From: Epiperipatus broadwayi
Taxonomy: Eukaryota; Onychophora; Udeonychophora; Euonychophora; Peripatidae
Assembly (NCBI GenBank): GCA_028023455.1
Contig: JAQFVV010000320.1
Location: 122,001 to 186,000 of the forward strand
Direction of reading: 5' to 3'
Length of the DNA: 64,000 nt
The position numbers and the translations under genes are program-made. The notes below the pieces were generated by a model that worked only from the letters and a program-made list of their open reading frames with translations, had not been told where the DNA came from and made no database searches. Shown in pieces: positions 47,300 through 59,290 of this stretch; within the stretch, counting starts at the first letter, position 1, and every line of letters begins with the position of its first letter.

Positions 47300-47365
47300 G
47301 TCAAGCCATCAACACCTGAAGAAGAGGGAAGAATAATACCTTTCAAAATGTGTGTGCATATACTA
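47300..47365 (+). ncRNA. Hammerhead-like motif, family C, decayed partner
   Basis: The plus strand keeps CTGAAGA (47316-47322) and AGAGGGAAGAATAATACCT, but GAAA reads CAAAA (G12 changed), and stem II is weakened to AGAGG/CCTTT. Probably inactive. It is the inverted partner of the 47.1-kb motif. Confidence 0.55.
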
Positions 47366-47472
47366 ACCTTTGTGCTATTTACTAACAGTTGAATGTATTT
47401 GGAATATTTAAATAAAGAAAAAATTTTCTAAAAGACATTAAATACTCATATTAGATGGTGGAAATAGTCTAT

Positions 47473-48640
47473 TATATAAATACAAGTAAAACACCACCAT
47501 CACAAACATTCAGGAAAACACAAAAACTACTAATAATTTAAATATAATTAATTACATAAATGATTATTATATGCTCAATAATATTTTCTAAATTATTCCT
47601 GAATCTCTGTCATCCTATAAATTTACCCAAATGGTTGTTGATGTGGATTGATGTGTACCATGTTTATTTTATTGCCAGTTTTCAGCTTCTATCACATAGA
47701 CTCTAGTGATGTGTAGTAGCTTGAATTAGCAGATCAATACAATTTTGACTAGGATTAACAGAAAATTGATAATATCCTTCTTTACTTAGAATCTCATTAA
47801 TCTTTGCTCACTTCAGTATAAATAATTCCTAGTTTGTCATATGTTCAACAATCAGAAATATTGTCTCTGTTATAGTTTCAGAAATGTCATTGTCTTAAAA
47901 GGATTTTTGAGTATTTTTCCAGAAGTAAAGCTTTTTATGAATGTAAAAACAAAATGTATCACAGTTTGATGACTATTACTGAGTAAAAAATCTTGCATTT
48001 CTGGTAGATGTTACAATCCACTGATCAGATCTTAATGTAAGAATGACAAGGAAAAATATACTGATCAACATTGTAAAACTTATACTATAGAGAAAGCAGT
48101 TAAAGAAACAATAACTTTGTAAAATTTCTTATTTTATTAGTCAGATCAATTATGGGCACTGATTTAGTTTACATTCATGGCCATTTTGAAATCTAAAAAC
48201 CACCTCTGACACACCCAACAATAAATGACATAAACATTGAATAAAAGTGCTTTATTTTATTAGGATTTTTTTTTTTATTTACCTTCATAAAATATTTGAA
48301 ATGCGACAATGCAAAGTACTGGAGTATGCCGGCAGGGGGAATGGTTTGGCCAATATGAAGTATCGTCCAAAAGATGCAGAAGTCTGATCAAACCAAGCTT
48401 ATAATTTCCAAATACTAAAAGATTATAACTTCTAAAATACGAATTATACTATATGCCCATATGAAATAAAGCATATTATTTTTATTAGTTTATAATTTTT
48501 AAAATATAAATTTAAAGTACTTTTATTCAATATGCATGTCATTTACCAGTTGATGTGTCAGTGATGTTTTTGCCTGGTGTTTAGATTTCAAAATGTCTGT
48601 GAGTGCAAACTAAATTGGCATCCAGTTATATATCATAAAA
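47473..48640. other. AT-rich stretch with no gene seen
   Basis: No gene recognised. Confidence 0.35.
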
Positions 48641-48654
48641 AATAGTGGTTGTAA

Positions 48655-49000
48655 TAGAAAACTTGTCTTCAGAATTCAAAGAAAGACTTTCTGATTTTGT
48701 TGTAAAAGAAGGTCAAATTAGAATAGTCATGGCTTCATTTATAATTGAAATAGAATCACTACCTGGTGAATTATAAATGGAAGTGACAGAACTGAAAACA
48801 TATTGAGATTTTAAAGATGCATTCAAAGATAATAAAATTTTAGATTATCATATCACAAAACATTCTCGTTCTAATCCTTATTCAGAATTATTTGTAAGCA
48901 GACTTATAATGAATGCTTCTTTTATCAGACTGAATAAATAGGCATTGATAAATGAAATGTAAAATTATATTTGAAAGTTTATTAAAAATGATTCATTAGG
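48655..49000 (+). pseudogene. hAT-superfamily transposase C-terminal relic
   Basis: The frame reads ENLSSEFKERLSDFVVKEGQ, IRIVMASFIIEIESLPGEL, stop, MEVTELKTY, stop, DFKDAFKDNKILDYHI, then HSRSNPYSELFVSRLIMN. This follows the C-terminal part of ZBED5/FAM200/SCAND3-like hAT transposases: 'FK.RF.DF....F....PF.....LP..LQ.EL.EL..D..LK..F', then 'YP.L...A......FGSTY.CE'. Two stops within the conserved run and loss of the dimerisation motif show it is dead. No TIR was found nearby. Confidence 0.7.
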
Positions 49001-49744
49001 AGTCTGCCTGTAAAATAATTCTGAGTAACGTTTTAGAATGAGAATGCTTTGTGATATGATTACATTCATAAATGTTACATATTTAAACAGTATTAAGAAT
49101 TATTTATGTGCTATAGAAATTAGTAATATTTAATTTTAGAATTTTATAAAATATACAGTTCTCAAAGTAAGTACTCTATATATATTGCAATGCGCATGCT
49201 GTATATTATCATTGTTAAATAATACATATACATTCAAATAAATTTTTTCTGTAATGAAATTGACAAAGATGAAAAACAGAAATATCATGATGGATAATCA
49301 CTTCAAATATTTAGCATCAAACAATCTGAAAAACAATGTAAGAAATCATATTAATTAGTAAAAGTTTTTGATTTATGATTAAAATGTATTTCACAATTGT
49401 TTCAAAAATAAAATATTTTCTTTTGTACAATTTTTCCTGAAATAATTTGTTTTGTTTTTTTTTGTTTTTTTGAATGGAAGATATTTTATTTATTTTTATA
49501 ATAATGACATTTTTGTACAATGTTTTTACCAAGGAAGTGTTTTTTAATTTTTTTTTTCCAACTCACCACTCCTAGAAAACCATATTTCCTGAGAAAATAG
49601 GGTGCAATTCATTAAGATTTCTCAAAACTTTCAATTAGCTGTTTTGTTTAAAAGATTACCCAGGCTTGTGTTAAAGCATACACGTATAATACTTTTTGTA
49701 CACCTTTTTAGTCCTATATCCATGCAAAAGAGCTCAAGAAAGGT
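49001..49744. other. AT-rich stretch with no gene seen
   Basis: No feature recognised. The antisense 71-codon Ile/Lys-rich frame is typical of random AT-rich sequence. Confidence 0.4.
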
Positions 49745-49751
49745 TTAGTCA

Positions 49752-49846
49752 AGCGTTTGGTGGTCAAGTGGTCAACACAACTGCCTTACAAGCAGTTGTC
49801 CCGGGTTTGTGGGTTCACTTCCCAGATGATGCTTTGACATATGAAA
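49752..49846 (+). mobile_element. tRNA-derived SINE fragment, copy 3
   Basis: GCGTTTGGTGGTCAAGTGGT (A box), CAACACAACTGCCTTACAAG, CAGTTGTCCCGGGTTTGTGG, GTTCACTTCCCAG (B box), ATGATGCTTTGACATATG. Here the anticodon arm is compact: AACTGC-CTTACAA-GCAGTT, giving a loop with UAC, so a tRNA-Val(UAC) ancestor is likely. It is the only plus-strand copy and shows the ancestral arm that is expanded in the others. Confidence 0.8.
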
Positions 49847-50778
49847 TATATATATTTCTTTGCTTATAGACTAAAATGCAACAATAATTTAAGTCTATTT
49901 GTGCAAAACATTATTTTACACACACACACATATATATATATATAACAATGACTGTATTTTGACATTAATTATTAAGAATATATTTAGAATATATATTTAG
50001 ATCTTATACCACATACTATAAACAGATTTCAGGGTATAGTAATTAGAGTATCATTTGGTTCAAGTCTATGCTAAAGATGTTTTTCTAAAACAACTAAACT
50101 AATCTATAACTGCTAAAGGGTAAAAATTCCAGTTTAATCTGGATTAGTGATATGGATGTGGTTATAGATGATTATAAAAATAAAAGATGATTGTAACATA
50201 ATTCGGCTTATTCATTACTGGTAGTGGAGGTAAAACATTTCTATATTACATAACTCAGGTTTTTATTTCACTTTTGCAATCTATAAAATAAAACGATGTT
50301 TGGTTTAAAACAAATAAAGCTACAATACTAATATAATTACAAAAGAATATTATTTCGTTAATTATTGTAAATTTTTTTTTAATTATTCTATATGAAACAT
50401 ATTTAATTAAAATGTATTAAGGCATAGACGATTTAATAAGGATATGGTATTTATATATGAGCAAATGTTTATATTAAAGTCAAAATTATTACAGAAAAGT
50501 AATTTAATAATCAATTATTGCCTATTATTCTTTTACTCACTGAATAACATCATCAGGATAAAAAAAGATCTGATTAAATAATTCTCAAGTAGACTGTGAT
50601 AATAATGCAGATTGCATGAATTAATCTAATTTAGATAAATGTAATCCTTTACTAAGCTGCACATTATTAGAATGATTAAGGGGCACACTATAAAACACTA
50701 TCAACAAAACCTAAAATTAGTGGCCCGTGTATGCATTTGAGATAATCCACTAATTGCTTTCCCCAGGGAAATCATTGA
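49847..50778. other. AT-rich stretch with no gene seen
   Basis: A (CA)n-(TA)n tract at 49919-49943 is the only feature. Confidence 0.4.
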
Positions 50779-50779
50779 T

Positions 50780-50977
<198 letters not shown>

Positions 50978-51084
50978 TAATTAACTTTTAAATTTTAAAC
51001 ATAATTTTTGTATGTTTTCACTATTTGCATTTTTAAAATCAATTTGATAAAAGAATAAAATATTTTTCTACAATTTTTTTTTGT

Positions 51085-51960
51085 TCTTTATTAGTTTGCT
51101 TTGTCATCACTATCATTTTAAACCAACATTAATCCATAGCAGAATGAATGTATCTCTAAGTTTGGACCAGTTTTTCCGATACCTAGCCTTTTTTCATTGC
51201 AACACCACAATCCATTTCAAATGTGGTGTTTTTCTAGATCTTTTAAATCTCTTGAAATCCAGTTTAGGAGCTACAACCATCCATATATTATCATTTCTCC
51301 TAGTAATATGTCAATTTAGACTCCATATCAGTTGCTTAATTCATTTAATAAATGTCAGTGGTATCCATGTATTTTGATTTCATTTTCCTCTTGTTATTCT
51401 TAACATATATATTTACTGCAGTTTTGAGTGATCTGAAATTTCTGAATTGCTCTTCTGTTAAGTGGCAAATCTCATCCATAAATAAGAAATGGTAAGACAT
51501 ATCTAAGAAAAACTTTCCTTTTCAATCACAAAGGCATATTTTCTTTTACTATTAAGTTATTTATACCAAAAGCACTCCATTCAAGTTTAATTCTATGATT
51601 AATTTCATCTATTATGCTTTCACCTGTATTAGTAATCTGACCAAATTATTTCCATTTTAATTTTTCTTTTTGAGAAAATCCATTGTACATTGCTTTAATC
51701 TTTTTAGCATTTATTTTTAGACTTACTTATTTACTTTCATGTGATAATTCTTGCAATATTTCATGAAGCTCAGATGCATTACATGTAAAAACAATTACAT
51801 TATCAGTAAAATCTATATGATGTAAATAATCTTCAATTAATTTTATTCTCATAACTTTCCATTTTAATCCACAAAATACCTCTTGTCCTGTAAGAAGTTT
51901 TGGAGATACAGTGTCATCTCTCTCACACACCATTCTCAATATTAATCTTTTTAACATTAC
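51085..51960 (-). pseudogene. RTE/BovB-like LINE relic, RT to 3' end
   Basis: On the minus strand: GQEVFCGLKWKVMRIKLIED, YLHHIDFTDNVIVFTCNASE, LHEILQELSHESK (51727-51957), matching the RT region around 'L.F.DDIV.F...A.EL..ML.EL...S' of RTE/BovB LINEs. The catalytic F(A)DD has become FTDN. Further 3' come INHRIKL-like text, then HITRRNDNIWMVV, KRSRKTPHLKW and WSKLRDTFILLW, the 'GHI.RR.D..W....L....R.RGRP..RW' end of the protein. Many stops and frameshifts. It lies opposite in orientation to the copy at 53.7 kb. Confidence 0.75.
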
Positions 51961-52336
51961 TTCATAATATAATCATTGTAGTTATATTTTGATAAATATT
52001 CTTTAGAATAAACAGTATCCTGGGTCTATATCTTGAAGGTCCAATGCTTTAATCAGTATACTTATACCATCAAATGACGTTTCATAATATACAAATTCAA
52101 AGATAATAGCAATTCATATTCATCATTTTTTTAATATAATTTCTCTCAATATTTGGATGTGTTCCACTGTCTAAAATGATTTTAAAATCCATCTTGCTCT
52201 TTAGTTGACTAAAATCCAAAGTTTGCTTTAGATGAGTTATAATTGTTCATAGTAAAGATTTTGTTTAGAACTGATAAAAGATTGTGTGCATTATAAAAAG
52301 AGCAATACATTTTTTATCTTCATATGAATATCAATG
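51961..52336. other. AT-rich stretch, possibly further LINE relic
   Basis: The sequence upstream (on the minus strand) of the 51.7-kb RT relic could continue the LINE, but I cannot recognise blocks with confidence. Confidence 0.25.
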
Positions 52337-52613
<277 letters not shown>

Positions 52614-53675
52614 CATTTTTCATGGTATATATAATTTTTTTCTGTAATCATTCTCTTTGCATCATAGACTCGTTTATTTGACTGCAAACAAGATGCAAAA
52701 TAACATATAGAAAGAATGATCCAGGTAAAAAAAGATTGCTGACCATTAATACACATCATTCTTGCTTTATTTTAGCTCTTTTGTAAACAAGCTTTCTATC
52801 TTGAAAAAAAGCGTGACCAGATTTATTCTAATATTTCTTAAAAACAAGATTCATTTTTTAAAATTTATATTAAAATGCAAGTTGTTCCATTGTTACTAGA
52901 TTTCATTATAAAGTTTTATTGGTATTGTTTAAAAAAGTTAACTGTTGCTATTAAACTATTATATATATTAATAAAATACTATTAATATGGAATGATGATA
53001 ATAAAAACAAACTATAACGCATATATATATATATTTATCATAAAGGTTTCTTGGCATAGGTGTAAAACTTTAAATTTTTTCACATTTTAATCAGATTTCA
53101 GATTTTTTTTCAATACTTTGTTCTTTGCTGAACCCAGAAAACAGTCAATGTTAATCAAAAATAGATATCTAAATAATTTTACTAGAGGATGCCCCAGCTA
53201 AGCATTGACCCCCAAGTTGCAGTTACATATTTAGGATTTTATTGCCCTCCAACAAAATTTTTTGGAAATTTCTCAAAAGCAAAATGAAAAAATAGTTTTG
53301 TTTTTTTTTTACAAAAGAAAAGCTAATAAAAATGATTTAAAAAAAAAAAACGCGGTCTAATTTAGTTGAAACAAAATTATTATACTTCAATGACATATTT
53401 CCCTTCTCTTTATTTTTTTTTTGCATTTGTGAGTAATAAAAGTTTTATATTATATTTTAAAATATTTGAAATGTCCCATAGCTATATTATTCAAGTCGCA
53501 CTCCCCCTTCAATTATATTTATATCATTACTTTGGATTGTAATGTATAAATAAAATTGAATATTACTGCATACAGCTGTGGGATGAGGGGTTAGGTCATT
53601 GACTAAATTATTGACTTTTATCTAAGTTTATTATTTCAACCTAATGATTATAAAATCATTTAATAGTGATTATAT
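52614..53675. other. AT-rich stretch with no gene seen
   Basis: No recognised gene. The stretch at 53190-53240 (GATGCCCCAGCTAAG...) is less AT-rich and may be a relic I cannot name. Confidence 0.35.
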
Positions 53676-53679
53676 AACT

Positions 53680-54440
53680 ATCATTTAGATTTTGCAGATG
53701 ATGTAGTTGTTTTTGCAAATAATGCTTCAGAGCTGCAGGAAATGTTGCAGGAGTTATCAGATGAAAGTAGAAAAGTAGGACTAAAGATAAATGTTAAAAA
53801 GACTAAAGTAATGTTTAATCGATTTGCTCAAAATATAAAAATAAAGATTGATTATAATGAGTTAGAAGAAGGTAATAGTTACAAATACCTTGGTCAGATT
53901 ATTAATACATATGGAAACATAATAGATAAAATTAATCATAGAATTAAACTTGGTTGTCGAACTTGATACTAAAAGGAAATATGCCTATGTGTTTGAAAAG
54001 GAAGGTTTTTAACAAATGTATTTTGCCAGTTCTTACTTATGGATCTGAGACTTAGACACTTAATAGAAGAGCAATATAGAGACTTCAGATCACTCAAAGA
54101 AGTATGGAGAGATGCATGCTGAGAGTAACAAGAGATCGAAAACGCAATGTATGGGTAAGAGAACAAATGGGTGTTACTGACCTCATTGAAAAAATGAAAA
54201 GATTGAAGTGGAGTTGGGCTGGACATATTGCTAGAAGAGGTAATAATACATGGCCAATTGAAGTCTTAAACTAGATTCTGAGAGACTATAAAAGACCCAG
54301 AAAGAGACCACATATGAGATGGATAGATGAGATGAGAAAGTGTGCAGGGGTGATGTGGAGAAGAGAAGCTAAAGATTGGAGAAGATGGATTGAACTTAGA
54401 GAAACCTTCATCCGGCAGTGGATTGATAATGGTTGATGAT
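53680..54440 (+). pseudogene. RTE/BovB-like LINE relic, RT to 3' end
   Basis: The frame DFADDVVVFANNASELQEML, QELSDESRKVGLKINVKKTK, VMFNRFAQN, then DYNELEEGNSYKYLGQIIN and INHRIKLG. The FADD catalytic pair is intact. After a frameshift near 53960 the minimally edited frame gives KCILPVLTYGSET, RLQITQRSMERCMLRVTRD, MGVTDLIEKMKRLKWSWAGH, IARRGNNTWP, RKRPHMRWIDEMRKCAG and RNLHPAVD-type end text. This is the standard C-terminal order of BovB/RTE LINEs. It ends in TGATGATGATGATAT, the short trinucleotide tail typical of RTE. It is dead from stops and frameshifts and 5' truncated within the RT. Confidence 0.88.
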
Positions 54441-56125
54441 GATGATATAATTATCACAAGGGATTTAATATATTTGTAATATGCTAATAATATACTGCAA
54501 AAAACAGACAAACTTTATATATGTATCTTAAGTATTATTTTTAAGCATAACCAAAAGAATTTAACACATTACTGAAAACAGTGTAAGTAATATACATAAA
54601 ATAATATAAAATGGGTCCTGATTAGGAGGATTTATGTTTCTTTAATTATTTTCTCACCTAAAGTATGATTCTTGGAATTGTTAAGAGGAATGTCTTCACA
54701 AATGCACTAAAAACTTAAATTTATTTTATTATTCCTTTTTAATTATTAAATAATCTAAATAACAAATAAAAAAATGTAATAATATTAATAAACTATTGGA
54801 AACAAAAACATTGGATTCAATTCTGCATTTAATTTAGTAAAGAATATTCAAAATGAAATATTAATTGTAAGATGAATTTAAAGAATTCTTAAATGCAAAA
54901 ATATATACATCGCAACATGAATATTTCAGATAGCTTTCTTCAAAAACAAATTAAGAAAAAGAAAAAAAAAAAAAATTTCTGAATTAGCAAAAGGTGAAAG
55001 AATTTAGTTATAATTTTTTTAAATTTATGTGTTTAATGTGGAAATAAAAGAAATATTTGAAAACACACCTTAATTATTTGAAATTTATAATTAATTAACA
55101 TATAAAAAATATTAGAAAACATGAAATTACAAAAACTAGTGTGAGATTATACCATTTTATAAAAATAATGTAGAAGATCTTCAAAAATATATCCAGAATT
55201 TATTACAATATATATTATTATCAATTATAATCAAATTTTTTTCAAAGTATTAAAAGTAATAACATTTTTTTACCAAGTGTCAGATGTTCTTTTAATAAAT
55301 TAAAGCTTGTTAAATTTTTTTTTTACTGTACAATGTAGAAAGACTGGTATGTATAAAGTATAAAGTAGAACATTGCTAAAAATGATTTTTCTAACATTAT
55401 TAATGAAATAGTAATAAAAAAATTATATTTTAAAAATGTAACTTATTTGTCAAACCATATAATTTAAAAGTGAATTATTTATAAAATATTTACGTATTTA
55501 TAATGTATTATATTAAATAATAATAATAATAATAATAATATATAATAAAAACATTTTTACAATATATGTGTAATTTTATATATGAAAATTATATTTTTTA
55601 AAATATGATATAGATTTTTTTTTTTAAATTTAAATCTTTTTATTTGAAATTTTGTTGAAATTCTAAAAATATTTGCACTTGGAATCTTTTATAAAAAGAC
55701 CAATCCTGACGCTCACCATTCATTAATGTAAGAAACTTGGAGAGAGTTTTGCTTGAAAATTTGTAAGCTGTTTACCTTTTTTAAAAAAATACTTTAATAA
55801 TCTTTCTTTTTTTGTAAACGTTTATTTTTTAAATTTTATATGTTTAAATTTTTTCTCCTATCTTAGAAATTACTTAACTTTCATAATTAAAAAAAATCAA
55901 CTTTTTTGTTTTGTTTGAAAAGTCACATGACTTTCAAGCACGAAAACAGCAGATTGAATACAATCTAAGAACATTTAGCTTCCAATTCTGACATTTTACC
56001 ATAAAACTAAATAATATAAAGCATTGAAGTGATAATATTCCTTATTATTTCATGCACATTTTTGCTTTGTTTAATTTACTATCAATGAATTAACCTTCAA
56101 TTTTTAATAAATGATCAATATTTTT
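54441..56125. other. AT-rich stretch with no gene seen
   Basis: A short (AAT)n run at about 55516-55540. Nothing else recognised. Confidence 0.4.
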
Positions 56126-56134
56126 TTTTAAGTA

Positions 56135-56228
56135 TCATAGCATCGGCCAGGACGCGAACCCGCAACCCGGGCAATTGCCTGCAAGTGCAAGGCAGTTGCG
56201 CTGACCTCTTGACCACCAATGCAAGACT
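56135..56228 (-). mobile_element. tRNA-derived SINE fragment, copy 4
   Basis: Minus strand: GCATTGGTGGTCAAGAGGTC (A box), AGCGCAACTGCCTTGCACTT, GCCCGGGTTGCGGGTTCGCG (B box), TCCTGGCCGATGCTATGATA. It differs from the 29.8-kb copy at only a few bases, mostly CG to CA/TG changes. Only the tRNA-like head is recognisable; the body and tail are not defined. Confidence 0.8.
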
Positions 56229-57070
56229 AAATAATCATTAAAATATTAAATGATCAATATTTTAATGAAAAGTTTGCAATAACTTTCTGGGATGACTTAT
56301 GTAATGATATGAATTCAAAATGTTGATCCTTTTTAAAATGAGTACATACTTCAATAAGAATAAAATAAACAAAACTAAAAAATAAATAAAATAATATGTA
56401 ATATTATATGCTTTATTAATATATATATATTTAATATCTAGCTTAAATAATTATTAATCTAAAGTGGCATTTCATGTTATTACTGCAACAAAGCTCACTC
56501 ATTAAAATTAAAGATTTAACTGTTGCTTTTTCTGTGAATAACTTTTCAGAAAACTACTGTTTACAAAATGTTTTGTCAGAATATCATAGAAATAAAATAA
56601 ATTTGAAAATTGAATATTTATATTTATTTATTATTATTTGTGTAAAGTTATTTAAAAATAAAGGGTTACAAATAAGCAAATAAAATTTCCATATAATACC
56701 ATTAATTTAATTCAATTCAGTTCTACTTAACTAATAATAATAACTCGTATTTTAAAAATAATTTTATTCCAGTGTCATCTATTTTTTAACATTAATCTTT
56801 ACCACATTACTGCTTATTTGCTGCTGAAAAAAATATCTTTAAATAATCCAATGCAGCGAAATTATCCTTCCAGCATTCTCAAAAAAATAATAGTTAAAAT
56901 TATTTATTAGGTCTGTATATTATATTATTTTAATAAATAACTGGAAAATGGCTGATAAAGATGATGTGGATAGTGTAAATTGATAAATTATGATTTGAAT
57001 GCATTTTTTTACTATCTTATTCTGTAGATAATAATAGTTAAATATTCATTTACCAATCTAGTTCACAAAG
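56229..57070. other. AT-rich stretch with no gene seen
   Basis: No feature recognised beyond (TA)n at 56420-56430. The 69-codon plus-strand frame at 56474 is compatible with chance. Confidence 0.35.
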
Positions 57071-57071
57071 G

Positions 57072-57690
57072 GTTAACTCTTTCCCTTCCAAAACTTCTGT
57101 TGTACCTCTGAGCAAAAATTTAGATTTTAAACTGAGCTTGCATGGAATCAGTATATATCGCACTTATGGTTCTCACATCATTTGAGCCACCATTTTGTTA
57201 CATTTAAAATGATATATATATTTTTTTTTTCTACGATGAAATTTACATTTTTTATGATTTTTTTTTTTTGAGATGCAATTTTTAATTTTTTTTTCCTCTT
57301 TTTTTTAGACTTAGCATTCGTAAAATGTTTTTACAGTTGAAATAGACTCTTTCACTGCTGGTTGAGATTATTCAATTGTCAATATATGCATTTGTGAGCC
57401 TTCTCTTTGTTTAAAAAAATGTATGTATTTTTTTTCTATGATGAAATTTAATTTTTTTAATGGTTGTTTTTTAAATACAGTTTTTAATTTTTTTTCCTTT
57501 TATTTTTTTTTAGATTTAGCATTCACAAAAAAGTATGGACTCTCACAGCTTGCTTCAATTGCTTGCTCGGATTGACAACATATGTATTCTAAGCCTTGTT
57601 CTTTGTAGAAGTAATTTTAGTGACAATTTTAGTGATAATTCAGATCTAGAAACTGCATTGACTAAACAAAAGTTGGTGGTCATTTAATTT
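57072..57690 (+). repeat. Diverged two-copy tandem duplication, possibly piggyBac-derived
   Basis: The unit T-rich-CTACGATGAAATTTACATTTT ... TTTAGACTTAGCATTCGTAA ... GTCAATATATGCATTTGTGA (57215-57420) is repeated at about 57425-57620 (CTATGATGAAATTTAATTTT, TTTAGATTTAGCATTCACAA, GACAACATATGTATTCTAAG), offset about 207 bp. The block begins TTAACTCTTTCCCTTCC, reminiscent of a TTAA-targeted piggyBac end. The last copy runs into a frame with DNFSDNFSDNSDLE, like the acidic N terminus of piggyBac transposases. The duplication is clear; the piggyBac link is weak. Confidence 0.55.
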
Positions 57691-57790
57691 GCAGGACAAG
57701 CATGGGAATACATATAGGCCTTCTTCATGACCAGAGTTTGAACTTGGAATCAACATTGATGAGTCGCGCTGGCCAGTGTTTTTTATTACT
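57691..57790 (-). other. Possible decayed tRNA-like segment
   Basis: On the minus strand CACTGGCCAGCGCGACTCAT, CAATGTTGATTCCAAGTTCA, AACTCTGGTC has an A-box-like and a B-box-like part at tRNA spacing. It is not similar to the Val-like SINE and could be a different tRNA-derived relic. Confidence 0.25.
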
Positions 57791-58030
57791 TATTTTTATA
57801 TAATGAAATATATGTAGAAAAGAAATAAATATGCTGTAGAATTTTAAGCAATTTACATTTCAATGATAATAAAAACATGCACCCTCAGCTATTCACTATT
57901 ATATATCATCTCCTACACAGATATATAATCAGTGCTTATAATAAATGTGTTTATTTTAATGTTTATTGATTTAGTTACAATTTTTATTTATTTTATCTTA
58001 GAGAAATTTTTGTTTGACTTTTTTTTTGAG
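57791..58030. other. AT-rich stretch with no gene seen
   Basis: TATATAATCAGTGCTTATAA at about 57923 recalls the central segment of family A elements, but too little matches for a call. Confidence 0.3.
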
Positions 58031-58034
58031 TACA

Positions 58035-58300
58035 TTTTTTTACTTGAAAAGAATACATATTTTAAGTCATACCCTGTTTTTCAATAATATAATAATTAAT
58101 ATATAATAATACATTACAATTTACTAAAGTTCTCTTTGCATAATATCTCATAAGCTGTTTTTACTGTTTGATATTTATTTGAATATACTTTTTACTTGCA
58201 AAAATACACATTTTAGGTCACACCCCATTTTTTAAAATATAATATTATAATACATTACAATTTATTAAAGTTCTCTTTGTAAAATATCTTGTAAAAACCA
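58035..58300. repeat. Tandem duplication, about 155-bp unit
   Basis: ACTTGAAAAGAATACATATT, TTAAGTCATACCCTG and ACATTACAATTTACTAAAGT, TCTCTTTGCATAATATCTCA (58042-58150) recur as ACTTGCAAAAATACACATTT, TAGGTCACACCCCA and ACATTACAATTTATTAAAGT, TCTCTTTGTAAAATATCTTG (58194-58293). Two old copies; no coding sequence. Confidence 0.75.
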
Positions 58301-59290
58301 TTCCTGTTATTTTCCCCCCACTAAAAACCAAACATATTTTTAACAGATACCCTGCATGGAAGGACAAACAAACATTTCTAGCAGATATGCTGATATGGAA
58401 GGATGGGATCTGGATCAGCTAGTAAAAATGGAAGTTACCAATTGCATTGTTTTTGTAATTTTTACACTGAAAAATTACCTCAGGTAAGCCGTATTGTATA
58501 TAATTTTTTTCAGCATTTTATGACAAATGTGAGGAAGCTGTCTATGAAATTGTCATTTTAGCATATAACTTTCAAAATTTAGAATTTGTGAACCAATGTA
58601 AAAATAAACATGTTTAAAAGTGTTAAAAATCTCTTTTTTTTTTTTTAGATAATGACTATTTTATCAATTTTATTGTATTCTTTCATATTTTCTCTTTCTA
58701 ACAATGTATATGTATATATATTTACATTTATTGTACTCAAACAGAAGATATGTTATAAATTATATTTGTTATATTTTTTTTTTAAATTCAAGATGGCAGC
58801 CTGACAGTCTGAAGTTAAATAAGCAGAATAAAATATTATAAAAAAAACTCATTCATTAAAATGTAATCACAGTTGGTAAACAGTAATTCATGAAGTATAT
58901 ATAATGGGGTTTTTTTTCAATTTTTATAAATGTTGCATTTGTCAAGAGTACTTGGATCCGAAATGCATTTAGATTATATACTTCATTATCTACTATTTAT
59001 CTCCATATTTCTTGGAATTAATATTTCTTGTGATGTAGTTGTTGTTTTTTTACATAAATAAATTAAGAACATAATGAATTCTATAAAATTTTATTTAATA
59101 AAAGATGTACAAACAGTAGAATATTAAAAAATTACAATCATTTACAACTTTGCCACAAAATAATTTTTAGAATTTTCTCTCTACCTGATAAATAACATTA
59201 ATATGATTTTGAAAACTTGCAACCAGACTTTATGTTCATAATTTTTGACAAGGAAAAGCAAACTAGTAAAATGTAAAAAAAATATCGGTA
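58301..59290. other. AT-rich stretch with no gene seen
   Basis: A short internal repeat (CAGATACCCTGCATGGAAGGA / CAGATATGCTGATATGGAAGGA, at about 58346 and 58382) is visible. No gene recognised. Confidence 0.35.

Larger units (their letters stand above)
46966..47472. mobile_element. Foldback element, family C: hammerhead arms around a tRNA-like core
   Basis: Arms of about 185 bp: the left runs GGACTATTTCTATCATCTAA ... CTGACCAGTGACAGTACT, and the right runs AGTACTGTCACTGGTCAAGC ... TTAGATGGTGGAAATAGTCT in inverse. Each arm holds a hammerhead site; the left one is better kept. The spacer (47149-47285) contains a tRNA-like sequence with pol III boxes. This combines the features of a SINE (tRNA head) and a ribozyme-bearing retroelement in one palindrome. 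Confidence 0.85.
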
